The notes below the pieces were generated by a model, which did no database searches, had not been told where the DNA came from, and saw nothing but the letters and a program-made list of their open reading frames with translations. The position numbers and the translations under genes were made by a program. Source: Arachis hypogaea (lineage: Eukaryota > Streptophyta > Magnoliopsida > Fabales > Fabaceae). From it: a stretch of 64,000 bases of DNA. Location: NCBI RefSeq assembly GCF_003086295.3, contig NC_092052.1, forward strand, positions 11,252,346 to 11,316,345. Direction: 5' to 3'. Below, in pieces: positions 32,266-43,406 of this stretch. Position 1 is the stretch's first letter. The number at the start of each line of letters is the position of its first letter.

Positions 32266-33627
32266 TGGTGCAAAATTTATAACCCACAAACTAACCGACA
32301 AATGCACCGGGTCGTACCAAGTAATACCTCAGGTGAGTGAGGGTTGATCCCACGAGGATTGATGGACTAAGCAACAATGGTTGATTAATTTACTTAGTTA
32401 GACAAGCAGAAAATAGTGTTTGAAGGTTCAAATGCATTAAACAGTGAATTCGAGAATTAAACAAGCAAGCAATAAATTAGTTGTGAATAATATATGGAGA
32501 AACAGTTAAGGCTTCAGAGTTATCTATTTTTCGGATTGACTTTTCTTGCTAACTATTTTAATCATGCAAGATTTAATTCATGGCAAACTCTATGTGACTA
32601 GACCCTAATTCCTTAGACTTTTCTAGTCTCCTCTAATTCTCATCAACCGCCAATTCCTTGGTTAATTGATTCCAATTAGAGGGTGAAATTCAATTCTAGT
32701 TTATATGCTACAAAAATCCTAATTATCCAAATATAAGAGTATTATATGTCACGTATCCCGTTAAATCCAGATAATTAGAATTTAGGAGAAATTATTTTCA
32801 AGCTGTTGTTCAAGTAAAGAGCTTTTCCAAGTTATACAAGAACTCAATTAGAAAGAGAGTCATACTTCCGTTCCACCCAAATTCATAAGATAAAGAACGA
32901 AAATAATTCTTAAATTATAAATCAGTACATGAATTAAAATAGAAAAATAATAGAATCATCCATACAAATAGACAAAGCTCCTAACCTTAACAGTGGAGGT
33001 TTAGTTGCCCATGGTTTAGAGTAGAAACTAGGATTCTCTTAATTGAGAATTTGGAATGAGATGGAATGGAATAATCCCTAGAAGAGAAGTTTCTTTTCTC
33101 TTTTATATCTAATCCTAATTAATTTAAAATCTAATTTTTAAAAGTAAAATAATATCTTTTCTTATTTTAAAAATAAAATTTAAATTTAAATCAGAATTAA
33201 TTAAATAATCCGTGCCTTGTAATGTGGGGACCACTTGGCTTCACTGGATCCACGCCTAACTTGAGAAATCTCAAGTTAGGTGCAGCCTTGGCAGAGTTGA
33301 TAGAAGAGAAGAATGAACTATTATATATCGTTGGAAAGCTCTGGAAGTTAGCTTTTCAACACCACTGGAATCACGTCCATTGGACCTCTGTAGCTCAATT
33401 TATTCAGGTTTGAGTGCAGAGAGGTTAGGGTTGACAGCATTATTCGCCTTCTTCTATTTTTCTGCAGAAACTCCATCAAATCCGGCCAAATGCTACCTAA
33501 AATAAACAGAATTGTACACGACTTAAAGTAGCATCCATAGTGGCTAAAAGATAATTAATTCTTGATTAAACTCTACAAATTAAATGCAAATTCACTAGGA
33601 AAAGGTAGGAAAGATGCTCACGCATCA
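32266..33627 (-). repeat. 3' LTR of non-autonomous LTR element
   Basis: On the plus strand it runs tggtgcaaaattt to ctcacgcatca. It pairs with 36677-38039 and the tttag duplication abuts its outer end. Confidence 0.9.
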
Positions 33628-34952
33628 CAACACCAAACTTGAATTGTTGCTTGTCCTCAAGCAACCAAAATTAGTACATGATTAAGATGTGAATTTGCAT
33701 GAGAGGTGAGAGTTTAGTTATGCTCATGTCTATTCTTAAAGTGGGGTTTATTCATTGTAATTCTGAACAGTTTTGGCATCTCACTCTCCTTTGAATCAGA
33801 GGAATGTCACTGTCATTCAGAATTAGAATCCGGATTATATTATGAATTCTCTGATCTTTATACTTCAGTTTAAGCCTTGAACACAACAAATTACCTTTAA
33901 TTCTCTTTTCTTTGGTGCTTTGCACCTTGAGCCTAGCCGTGAGTTTAAATGTTTTGTCTCAAGCTTTACTGACACAAAACACCACAAGCACTTAACTGGG
34001 GAACTCCCTTTAAGTTCTGATTTTTCTTTCAGTTATTCCCAGACAGTGGTGCTCAAAGCCTTGGGCATACTCTGCTAAATACATTTGGCCTCGACTCTAA
34101 ATATTCTGTCTCAAAGATTACTTGACACAAGAACACCACAAGCATATGACTAAGGAAACAACTCTTTGAGTTTTTAATCATGTCTGACCTCCTTAGTCAT
34201 TGATGCTCAGAGCCTTGGACCTTGCTTTTATTTTTCTTTTGCTGTTTCTTTTGCTTTAAGGATTAAGCTTTTGTTTAATTCAGAAAATTCATAATAGTTC
34301 TCTAAATTCCTATTCCTTATGCACCAACATCCCTTGATTCAAATTCAACTATGCACTGTTCATATCATGCATTCAGAATCACAAATAATACTACCACATT
34401 TAAGTAAATAAGACTACTCTTAAATATAAACTCAATTTCTCATGCAATACATCACTTCTTTTTCTTTTGAATTTAAGCTCAGTGAGCAATACACGAGACA
34501 ATTTTTTTTTTTTTTACTAAAATCAAATAACTGAATGAATCTCAATCTAAGAACTGAAAGTACTAAAGATCATGCAGGCAATCAAAGCAACAGAAAACAG
34601 AAGACAACAAATAAGAACGGAAGAGAAATAAAATGAAAGGAACTCAACCACCTCAGTTATGCTGATGACCATCTCATTCCTCCATGAAGAACATTCATCT
34701 CCCTTTGGTGCTATTAAAATAAACAGAAAAGGCCAAAAGCGAAGCGACAACACCAAACTTAAAAGTTTGCTTGTCCTCAAGCAAAGAAAATCTGAAAACA
34801 GAGTGTCAAAAATTCTTCTTAATTGCTCCTGTTCCTGTTCTAATCATTCTGCATGACCAAAACACATGTAAAATAAAAAAAATTCTAAAAAAAATTAGAT
34901 AAAGTAATTTAAAACCAAAACTAAAATAACTATAATGCTAAAATCAAAATAA
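33628..34952. other. 3' internal region of the non-autonomous element
   Basis: No protein gene is seen. Two ~150-base related segments (around 33951 and 34103) share tctcaa...gacaca...caccacaagca. The motif caccaaactt followed by ttgcttgtcctcaagcaa (a 7-bp-stem hairpin) occurs at about 33632 and again at about 34752. Confidence 0.6.
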
Positions 34953-36105
34953 CTATAAAATTAAAACCAAAGCAACTGCAAAACCAAGGATATTAGTAGT
35001 TGGGTTGCCTTCCAACAAGCGCTTCTTTAATGTCACTAGCTTGACACTTGATTGTTGAATTTTCTTCCTCTTCTTCCAGTTGGTTAAAAGAAATATCTCC
35101 AAGGGGGGAGAGGTGAAAATTAGTGCCCCCTGATATAAATTTCTCCTAACAAGTTTTCTTTTATTGTGATTAGCTTGATTCACCTTGCTTGTTGGTGTAG
35201 AGGTTGGATTGTTTTTTTCTGACATTCTCTTTTTTATGGATATTTTCTTCTGTTTCTTGGTCACAATCTCCTTTTTAGTGCTTTCCTTGGTTGTCTTCAC
35301 TTCTTTGATTTTAAAATTTGGGTGTTGTATGATGGTTAGAGTGTACCCTTCATCAAGAACTTCTTGAATTGGTGGTTCAATAAACTCACCCTCTATGCCA
35401 CTCTCTGCTTCATTGGAGTGTAGATTCCTATAATTGTTTTCATCCTTTACAACCTCCTTTGTTTGTGCATCTTCCTTCTTTGTTGGTACATCTTCCTCCT
35501 TTGTTTTTGCATCTTCCTCTTCTTCCATGTGTGAGGGTGGAAAGTTCTCTAATTCACTGGAGTATGAACTCTTTTGATTGATTTTCTCACTTTCTTCTAT
35601 AAGATCTTGCATTATATCTCTTGGGAAGGAATTTGCTTGTTCCTCTTCCTGGAACTTGATAATCAACTGCACATATTTCTCTACATTTTTGACACTCGTC
35701 TTTATATCATGTATGAATTCTTACATGAGAATCTTAAGATCTGATGGTTCTTGATATGAATAAGGAGATGGTGGCTCTTGATATGAATAAGAAGGAGATG
35801 ATGATATCTTGATAAGAGTAAAAAGAGGATGGTTCTTGGTATGAATAGTGAGATGGTGGCACTTGCTATGGGTAGAAAGAGGATGGTTCTTGGTATGTAT
35901 ATGGAGATAGTGGTTCTTGATATAAATAAGGAGGTGGTGGTTCTTGGTATGAATAGGGAGATAGTGGCTCTTGATAGTTGGAACATGGAGCCCTGAAGTT
36001 TCTTTGGTTTTGACTTTGGCAACCAAAATTCGGGTAGTTCCCCCATCCACAATAATGAGAATCACTCATTGGGTGTGAGTAGTAACCCATGTAATCTCTC
36101 TCCAT
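34953..36105 (-). CDS. gag-like ORFs of the non-autonomous element (broken)
   Basis: The upstream frame (35866-36105) starts MERDYMGYYSHPM, has an aromatic/Asn stretch (CGWGNYPNFGCQSQNQ) and then tandem Tyr-Gln-Glu-Pro repeats (YQEPLSPYSYQEP and variants). It loses frame near 35865, though the repeat continues in the other frames to about 35740. The downstream frame (34953-35672, 239 residues) is rich in Lys and Glu (HMEEEEDAKTKEEDVPTKKE), with a basic C-terminal part. The bridge (EFIHDIKTSVKNVEKYV, then QLIIKFQEEEQANSFP) suggests one former protein. I recognise the pattern only as a retroelement ORF, and no catalytic domain is present. Function unknown; RNA binding is a guess from composition. 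Confidence 0.5.
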
Positions 36106-36650
36106 TATTTTTTCTTAGCATAAAACACCAAAAAGAATTAAACGCACCATGTGGTAAACAGGAAAGTAAAGAAGAAAGAACATAATTTTTTTTTGAAAAA
36201 AAATAAAATAAAAAATAATAAAAATAAAAGAAGAATTCAAAAATAAATAAAAAGAGGTCAACTAAAAAATTCAAAAATTAAACAAAGAAAAATAGTAGTA
36301 TTTTAAAAAATATTTTTAAAAAAGAACTTACTACGAAGACACCAAACTTAATTTCAAAAATTAAGAAAAAAATATTAGTACTAATTTATTTATTTATTTA
36401 TGATTTTTTTAATTATTTTTTTATTATTATTTTTTTATTTAAAACTAACTAATAAAAGAAAAGAAACAGAAAACGAAACAGGGGAGGGGGATGCTGAACG
36501 GAAAAGAAGAAAAAAATTAAGAAGAAAACAAAACGAAAAGAAAAAAAAAATAAATGAAAAATAAGAATTAATAATACTAAAATAAAATTAATTAAAAGTA
36601 AATTTATCTAATCTAAGCAATCAAACAATGAGCAGTTGTCAATCACAATC
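36106..36650. other. A-rich leader of the non-autonomous element
   Basis: A/T-rich sequence lies between the PBS and the first gag-like frame. No gene is seen. The phrase caccaaactta recurs near 36341. Confidence 0.5.
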
Positions 36651-36676
36651 AATCCCCGGCAACGGCGCCAAAAATT

Positions 36677-38039
36677 TAGTGCGAAATTTACAACACACAA
36701 ACTAACTGGCAAGTGTATCGGGTCGTACCAAGTAATACCTCAAGTGAGTGAGGGTCGATCCCACGAGGATTGATGGACTAAGCAACAATGGTTGATTAAT
36801 TTACTTAGTTAGACAAGTAGAAAATAATGTTTAAAAGTTCAAACGCATTAAACAGTGAATTAGAGAATTAAACAAGCAAGCAATAAATTAGTTGTGAACA
36901 ATATATGGAGAAACAGTTAAGGCTTCAGAATTATCTATTTTCCGGATTGACTTTTCTTGCTAACTATTTTAATCATGCAAGATTTAATTCATGGCAAACT
37001 CTATGTGACTAGACCCTAATTCCTTAGACTTTTCTAGTCTCCTCTAATTCTCATCAACCGCCAATTCCTTGGTTAATTGATTCCAATTAGAGGGTGAAAT
37101 TCAATTCTAGTTTATATGCCACAGAAATCCTAATTATCCAAATATAAGAGGATTATATGTCACATATCCCGTTAAATCCAGATAATTAGAATTTAGGAGA
37201 AATTGTTTTCAAACTATTGTTCAAGTAAAGAGCTTTTCCAAGTTATATAAGAACTCAATTAGAAAGAGGGTCATACTTCCGTTCCACCCAAATTCATAAG
37301 ATAAAGAACGAAAATAATTCTTAAATTATAAATCAGTACATGAATTAAAATAGAAAAATAATAGAATCAATCCATACAAATAGACAGAGCTCCTAACCTT
37401 AACAGTGGATGTTTAGTTGCTCATGGTTCAGAGTGGAAACTAGGATTCTCTTAACTGAGAATTTGGAATGAGATGGAATGGAATAATCCCTAGAAGAGAA
37501 ATTTCTTTTCTCTTTTATATTTAATCCTAATTAATTTAAAATCTAATTTCTAAAATTAAAATAATATCTTTTCCTATTTTAAAAATAAAATTTAAATTTA
37601 AATCAGAATTAATTAAATAATCCGCGCCTTGTAACGTGGGGACCACTTGGTTTCACTGGATCCACGCCTAACTTGAGAAATCTCAAGTTAGGCGCAGCCT
37701 TGGCAGAGTTGATGGAAAAGAAGTATGGACTATTATATATCGTTGGAAAGCTCTAGAAGTTAGCTTTCCAATGCTACTGAAATCACATCTATTGGACCTT
37801 TGTAACTCGATTTATTCAGGTTTGAGTGCAGAGAGGTCAGAGTTGACAGCAATATTCGCCTTCTTCTCTTTTTTTGCAGAAACTCCATCAAATCCAGCCA
37901 AATGCTACCTAAAATAAATAGAATTGTATACGACTCAAAGTAGCATCCATAGTGGCTAAAAGATAATTAATTCTTTATTAAACTCTACAAATTAAATGCA
38001 AATTTCTTAGGAAAAGGTAGGAAAGATGCTCACGCATCA
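36677..38039 (-). repeat. 5' LTR of non-autonomous LTR element
   Basis: It is colinear with the left LTR apart from scattered substitutions and 1-base indels. It lies beside the PBS, and the tttag duplication follows at 38040. Confidence 0.9.
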
Positions 38040-38044
38040 TTTAG

Positions 38045-39838
38045 CAACTTTATTTGTTCTATGGTGCTATCTTTAAGAAATGGCTCCATGATCTCCATGT
38101 TCCACTCTCCTCTCGCATTCACTTAATCCTTAACTTTGGCCATTTCTAGCTCCTTCGGAACCTGATTAATAGTTTCATTAATAAGATTTTTTGATTTAGC
38201 AATCCTGGAATCCTTCCAGAAGAAAGTCCTCTCCCCATCCCCAATCCAACTACAATTGTCTCTCATTAAGGGCCAAATCCTCATCAAGTCTTTTCAGGTT
38301 TGAGAGAAATTTCCACTCTTCTTTATCTCTATTAAGCCGTTTTTTGTGCCTTCATTACTATGTGTAATTATTCTTACCCACAGCGCCCTGACTCTACCAT
38401 TAGGTGCCAAAGAACCTTCATCATAAAGGCGATATTCATTTCCTGCAGCTTCTTAAATCCAAGCCCACCTTGCGCCTTTGGTAAACATAGGGTTTTCCAA
38501 GCAACATGATGCATGCGCCTTTGCTGTTGGCAACTCCCCCAAATAAATTTTCTCTGTGCTTTCTCTAATTCATTACAGATACCTTTAGGTAAAATTGAGT
38601 GCTGCATCTCATAATTCGTTAAGGGGTTTAGAACCGCTTTGGCTAGTGTTGTTCTCCCAACTAAGGAGAGGCACTGACTTTTCCATCCTTTTAGCTTTCC
38701 CTGAACCCTTAGCAAAACATGCTTAAATTTCTATTTTCCTTTGTGATGATTAGAGATCATTGCACCAAGGTACTTTTCCAAGTATTGATTTTCTTGAAAA
38801 TGGCATATATTTTTTATTTCCCTCCTGACCTCATTCCTTACATTGGCTGAGAAGATCATACCAGTTTTTGCATTACTAACCTTCAGCCCTGACGCATCAC
38901 AGAATTTGTTCATGATTTTCAAAACAGTAAAAATCTGTTCAGTGTTCGCCTCCGCAAAGAGAAGGAGGTCATCTACGAAGAGTATGTGAGAGATAACTAG
39001 TCCTTTTTTCTCCGCTGTTATAGGAACCCACTTTTCTTCAGATACATATTCTTCAATCAACTGTGATAGCTTGTCCATAACGATAACAAACAAATGGGGG
39101 GAGATTGGATCTCCCTGTTGGAGACCCCTTGTGGGTACAAATTCTTCAGTTTTTTCCCCATTCCAGAGGAGGTTGTAGGATATTGATGTAACACATTCCA
39201 TCGTAATATCCACCAACTTGTCCGGGAGGTTTAACTCTTGAAGGCATGACTTCAAAAAAGACCATCGAACCTTGTCGTAGGCTTTCTCAAAATCAAAATT
39301 GATAGCCATGAACCCCTTTTTTCCTTTACACTTTTTCATAATATGGGTTAGCTCCTTCGCAATTAGAATATTGTCCAGTATCTTCCTTTTCAGAACAAAA
39401 CTTGATTGCTGAGGGGCTATTCTATCTATGAGCGCAAGTTTAATCCTTTCCACAATAATCTTGGAGATCCCCTTATAACTTACATTACATAAGGAGATTG
39501 GTTGAAACTGGGATATAAATTCACTGGTTAGGACCTTCGGGATAAGAGTAATTAAGGAGCTATTGAGGTTCTTGATTAACTCAGGTTCTTTCCAACACAT
39601 CTCCACCTGGTTGAATATATTCATTTTCACGCAATCCCACTGATCTTTGTAGAAAGTTGTTGGGAATCCGTCTGCTCCCGGCGCTTTCAAAGAACCAATA
39701 TTGAAGTAGGCTCTTTTGATCTCTTCATGGGTGGGCAGTGAATCCATGTTATTCTTTATGTCTTCTTGTAGAGGAGGGTAGGAGTTATGCATAGAGAGTG
39801 GTTGTGTAACAATAACTTCCTCTTTGTACAATCTCTTA
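38045..39838 (-). pseudogene. LINE reverse transcriptase
   Basis: The upstream end is cut by the solo LTR. The long open part reads FYKRLYKEE-type sequence, then SLKAPGADGFPTTFYKDQWD, LITLIPKV, FQPISLCNVSYKGISKIIVE, GFMAINFDFEKAYDKVRWSF, RGLQQGDPISPHLFVIVMDK and HILFVDDLLLFAEAN (the F-x-D-D active site), the blocks of plant L1-type reverse transcriptase. A stop at 38731-38733 is followed in frame by KHVLLRVQGKLKGWKSQCLS and KAQGGLGFKKLQEMNIAFMM. From 38374 down, several stops lead into the zf-RVT region, which continues beyond the inserted LTR element. Confidence 0.85.
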
Positions 39839-39844
39839 TAAAAC

Positions 39845-41384
39845 TGATAAACCCCATTTTAGGGTTTATCTTATACTTAATTTAGGGAGATTTTATCACC
39901 TTTTCTCACATTTATTCAATAAAATAGCATAGTTTCATGATTTTCTCCTAATTTGTGCTTAAGTGTGAAAACATGCTTTTTAGGCCCTTAATTGCTAATT
40001 TTAATTCACCTTTGATTCCACTAGATTCCTTGATGTGTTTGCTAAGTGAATTCAGGTTGAAAAGGCTAGGAATGGATCAAAGGAGTGAAGAGAAAAGCAT
40101 ACAAAGTGGAGAATTCATGGAAAATCAAGGATTTGGAGATTTGGCATCGACGCGCACGTGTGGCTTGCGCGCACGCATGGATGCATGATTCTGGAATTGG
40201 CGCAAAGTGTTGGCGCATACGCGTGAATTTGAAGTCGCATGGCGACACGTACGCGTACATGACTCGTACGCGTGGCTCGAATATCTCATCGACGCGTACG
40301 CTTGACTCACGCGTACGCGTGACGCGCAGCACGTGACTTCATTAAAGTGAAAACGCTGGGGCGATTTCTGGACTTCCCAGGCCCAAATCCAACTCAGTTT
40401 CTGAGTCTATTACATGCAGAAATCAAGATGAGTCAAGGGGGGAAGCACATAGTTGAGTTTTCATCATGCTTTAGTTAGTTTCTAGAGAGAGAAGCCCTTT
40501 CTTCTCTCTAGAATTAGGTTAGATATAGATTAGAATTTCTTAGATCTTGGTTTCATTCATGCTTTGATTTACTTTTCCTCTCTAATTTCTTGTTCTTCTA
40601 CCTTTGCTTCTCTAGTTTAATATTTTACTTCTTGTAATTGTTTACCTTGTTGTTGATGCACTCTTGTTCCTTCTATTTTTCTTTTAATGCAATTTATGTT
40701 TGATTTCCTTTATTGTTGATTTGAGTTGTTGTTGTTAATTCCTTGCAATTAGTAGTTGTAGATTTATATTTCTTGCAATCTTGTTTTATTTTTCTTTTGT
40801 ACCTTCCAAGTGTTTGACAAAATGCTTAGAAGGATGTTAGAGTAAATTTTTGTGTTCTTGACTTGGGATGGTAACTTAGGTGAAATTGAGTTGCTAATGT
40901 CCAAGTCTTGATAATTGGTGTCCATTGACTTTAGCTTTCCCTAAATTAATTATTGAGAAAGTTAGGACTTATGGATTAGGATTGGTGTAGCTCATTTGAC
41001 TTTCCTTTACTTGTTAGAGGATGACTTAATGGGATTAATCCTTGCAATTATCATGTTGTGGTTAGTAACAAGGATATAGATCCTTAACCATCAACCCTTG
41101 CCAAGACCTTTTATCATTTGAGTTTCTTTTACTTTCTTGTCATTTACCTTTCATGCCTCTTATCAACACCCCAAAATATTCACTTCATAGCCAATAACAA
41201 GAACACTTCCCTGCAATTCCTTGAGAGACGACTCGAGGTTTAAATACTTCGGTTTATTTTTTATTGGGGTTTGTACTTGTAACAAACAAAATTTTTGATT
41301 GAGGAATTGTTTGTTGGTTTAGAACTATACTTGCAACGAGATTTTATTAGTGAAATTCTTTACCGACACACAATTTTCTCTTCA
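39845..41384 (+). mobile_element. solo LTR inside the LINE
   Basis: The unit begins tgataaaccccattttaggg and ends accgacacacaattttctct-tca, features I recall from a very abundant peanut Ty3/gypsy LTR family; that family call is from memory. There is no PBS, coding region or second copy here, so it is a solo LTR left by recombination. The flanks carry taaaa on both sides (39839-39843 and 41385-41389), with one extra base on the left. LINE protein homology (FVVMFF, then YKRLYKEE) resumes across it. Positions 40140-40335 are rich in acgcgtacgcgt-type palindromes. The orientation is assumed from the TG-start form and is not proven. Confidence 0.75.
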
Positions 41385-42581
41385 TAAAAAACATAACTAC
41401 AAAGCTGGCCAAGGTCTCAGGGTCCTCCATCCATTCTCCTTCTCCATTTCTCAGCTTCAAAACTCTATTCTTTCTTCTCCTTATGATTATTTTTGTATGA
41501 TAGTATCTTGTGTTCCGATCACCCTCAACTATCCATTTCTCTCGAAAATTTTGCAACCAGAGGGCTTCTTCTCTATCAAGCAGCTCCTCCAGCTCATCGT
41601 TGAGTTGCTTTTCAAGTTTCTCAAGATATGTATTTTTTGAGTGTTTTTGGGCTCTCTGTATTTCTCCTAGTCTGTTAAGGAGTTTTCTCTTCTGCCGTCC
41701 CACATGCCCAAAAATATCTTTGTTCCACTGCTTTAGTTCATTCATGAACATTAAAAGGGCTTGGTTGAGGTTAGCTCCTTTATCCCATTTCTGTCTTACA
41801 AACTCCTTATACTCAGGGTGCAACTTTCACATTACTTCGAATCTGAAAGGTCTATCTCTACCTTTCTAGTTTTGAGGTTCAAGAGTAATAAGAAGCGGGT
41901 GGTGGTCAGAGTTGGTACGTGTTAGCACATCAACTCTAGCCTCACCAAATCTCATTCTCCAATCGACATTAGCTAAGGTTCTATCCAGCCGCTTAAACAC
42001 CCTTTCTCTTCCATCCCACAATGGCCCCCTCCAAGTAAATCTGGTTCCTACATACCCCAGATCAATTAATGAGCAAGCATTCATCGATTCCTTAAACCTC
42101 TGACAAGCTCTGACATCTGTTCTACCACCTCCTTTTTTCTCCATCGGACAAGCAATTTCATTGAAGTCCCCCACCATCATCCACTCTTTGTTCTCCCCAT
42201 TAGATAGTCTTTTCAGTTTTGGCCATAAAGTTCTTCTATTTGTCTCTTGAGGGCTCGAATAGATAGTAGTGAGGATCCAACTCCTCTTATTGGGGAAGGT
42301 CACCTCCATATGAATAAATTGTGTATGAGATTTTAAAACTGTGATGAGAATATTTAGATCTTTCCATAGCACCCAAATTCTCCCCCGCTAAACCCATTAG
42401 CCTCTTCTATAACACTATAGTCAAAACCAAATCTATTAATAGCCCTTCTTGCTTGTTCATCACTGTATCTAGTCTCATATAAGATGACTATATCAGGTTT
42501 GTAAATACGTATAAATTCATTGAGAGAGCGAGAAAATGCCTGACTCGCAGCACCTCTATAGTTCCATGAAAACACAATCAT
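41385..42581 (-). pseudogene. LINE AP-endonuclease and linker
   Basis: The endonuclease starts MIVFSWNYRGAASQAFSRSL and includes PDIVILYETRYSD (catalytic Glu). After a frame change near 42360 it continues with SWILTTIYSSPQETNRRTLW, WMMVGDFNEIACPMEKKGGG (catalytic GDFNE), FTWRGPLWDGRERVFKRLDR and TNSDHHPLLITL (the SDHHP closing motif). A stop near 41866 separates the linker (MHPEYKEFVRQKWDKGANLN, later WLQNFREKWIVEGDRNTRYY) that leads to RT. The endonuclease nicks target DNA to prime reverse transcription. All motifs are readable, but the frame is broken. Confidence 0.85.
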
Positions 42582-42589
42582 AATTAACA

Positions 42590-43170
42590 GTTATAAGGAA
42601 GGCACCAAAAACTTACTGCCTCCAGTAGCATCTCATCCGCCGTTTCCATCATCTCTGCTTCAAATTGGAGAGCTGCTTCCACCATAATTTCTGAATCAAT
42701 AGAGTATGGATCAGGTGGGTCTGGAAGGAGTCCATGATCAGAACTATGGGTTACATTTTGAGTGGTCTGGGTGGGGTTATCACTAGATTGGGGACTGATT
42801 TGTTGTTTGTTATGGGCATTTGGGTTGGCTTAGAAGAGAGCTGGGTTGTATGGGCCTTGTATGGTTTCATTATTCTTTACATGGTTTGAGGAGCTTGCTG
42901 TTTTTTTTTTTGGTTTTTTGGGCTTGTTGGACTTCTGAACATTTGGTTTCTAGGACTTATCTTATTATTGGAGCCATGGATTGTAGGCTGGGTAGCAATG
43001 CTAGGTGGTTGGGACGTTGTTTTAGGCCTTGGATTATCATTCTTTTGTTGCAGATGATTGGCTTCAGAGTTTTCGAAATTCTCCTTGCAAACCTAGTACC
43101 TGCTGTCTTTTGCACCTCAATTTACTGACTGCAGTAACTTACAGTTGTGAAAAAAAACTTTTAGAATATT
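42590..43170 (-). pseudogene. LINE ORF1 C-terminal remnant
   Basis: On the minus strand fragments such as KTAGTRFARRISKTLKP, and Pro/Ser-rich linker text with frequent stops, precede the endonuclease. The position and low complexity fit the end of a plant LINE ORF1 (RNA-binding gag-like protein). The N-terminal part is missing, so the LINE may be 5'-truncated. The assignment is by position. Confidence 0.5.
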
Positions 43171-43289
43171 GCAGATGATTGGCTTCAGAGTTTTCGAAAT
43201 TCTCCTTGCAAACCTAGTACCTGCTGTCTTTTGCACCTCAATTTACTGACTGCAGTAACTTACAGTTGTGAAAAAAAACTTTTAGAATA
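43048..43289. repeat. perfect 121-bp tandem duplication
   Basis: Units 43048-43168 and 43169-43289 appear identical base for base (ttgcagatgattggcttcag ... aaacttttagaata). They lie at the 5' edge of the LINE. Identity implies a recent event or an assembly artefact. Confidence 0.9.
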
Positions 43290-43333
43290 ATGTCCTCCTT
43301 ATTATTAAGCCATTTTACTTTTTTTAAAATAAT

Positions 43334-43406
43334 GTCTGAGCCCAGGTTCGAACCGGGGTTCTCTAGTGTGTGAGACTAGCGTGATAACCAACTACACCAC
43401 CCAGAC
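43334..43406 (-). tRNA. tRNA-Val (anticodon CAC)
   Basis: The 73-nt minus-strand sequence folds as a complete cloverleaf. The acceptor stem is GTCTGGG/CTCAGAC (one G-T pair). The D arm holds an A-box (TGGTGTAGTTGG). The anticodon stem CTAGT/ACTAG surrounds the loop CTCACAC with T33 and anticodon CAC, which reads GUG valine codons. The variable loop has 5 nt, and the T arm CCCGG/CTGGG has loop TTCGAAC (B-box GGTTCGAACC). No intron and no encoded CCA are seen, as normal in plants. Directly downstream on the minus strand is a TTTT run (complement of 43326-43330), a Pol III terminator. An upstream CAA-containing stretch fits plant tRNA genes. It appears functional. Confidence 0.95.

Larger units (their letters stand above)
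32266..38039 (-). mobile_element. non-autonomous LTR retrotransposon inserted in the LINE
   Basis: Near-identical LTRs of 1362 and 1363 bases (32266-33627 and 36677-38039) are flanked by the 5-bp duplication tttag (32261-32265 and 38040-38044). On the minus strand the PBS TGGCGCCGTTGCCGGGGATT (36651-36670) lies beside the right LTR, so that is the 5' one; this PBS matches the 3' end of tRNA-Asp and is used by Athila-like Ty3/gypsy elements. The 3-kb interior has no RT, integrase or protease, only gag-like open frames at 34953-36105. It must therefore depend on an autonomous partner. The first two bases of the 5' LTR's outer end are mutated (TA for TG). Confidence 0.9.
31062..43289 (-). mobile_element. 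LINE (non-LTR) element split by two LTR insertions
   Basis: On the minus strand the order is ORF1 remnant (about 42590-43170), AP-type endonuclease (41866-42581), linker (41385-41823), reverse transcriptase and zf-RVT region (38045-39838), zf-RVT remainder and RNase H (31092-32265). It ends with a poly-A, seen as the T run at 31062-31076. The two gaps are LTR insertions at 32266-38039 and 39845-41384. Protein homology resumes across each gap, so this is one LINE. Its size without the insertions is about 4.9 kb. Stops and frameshifts show it is dead. Confidence 0.9.
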
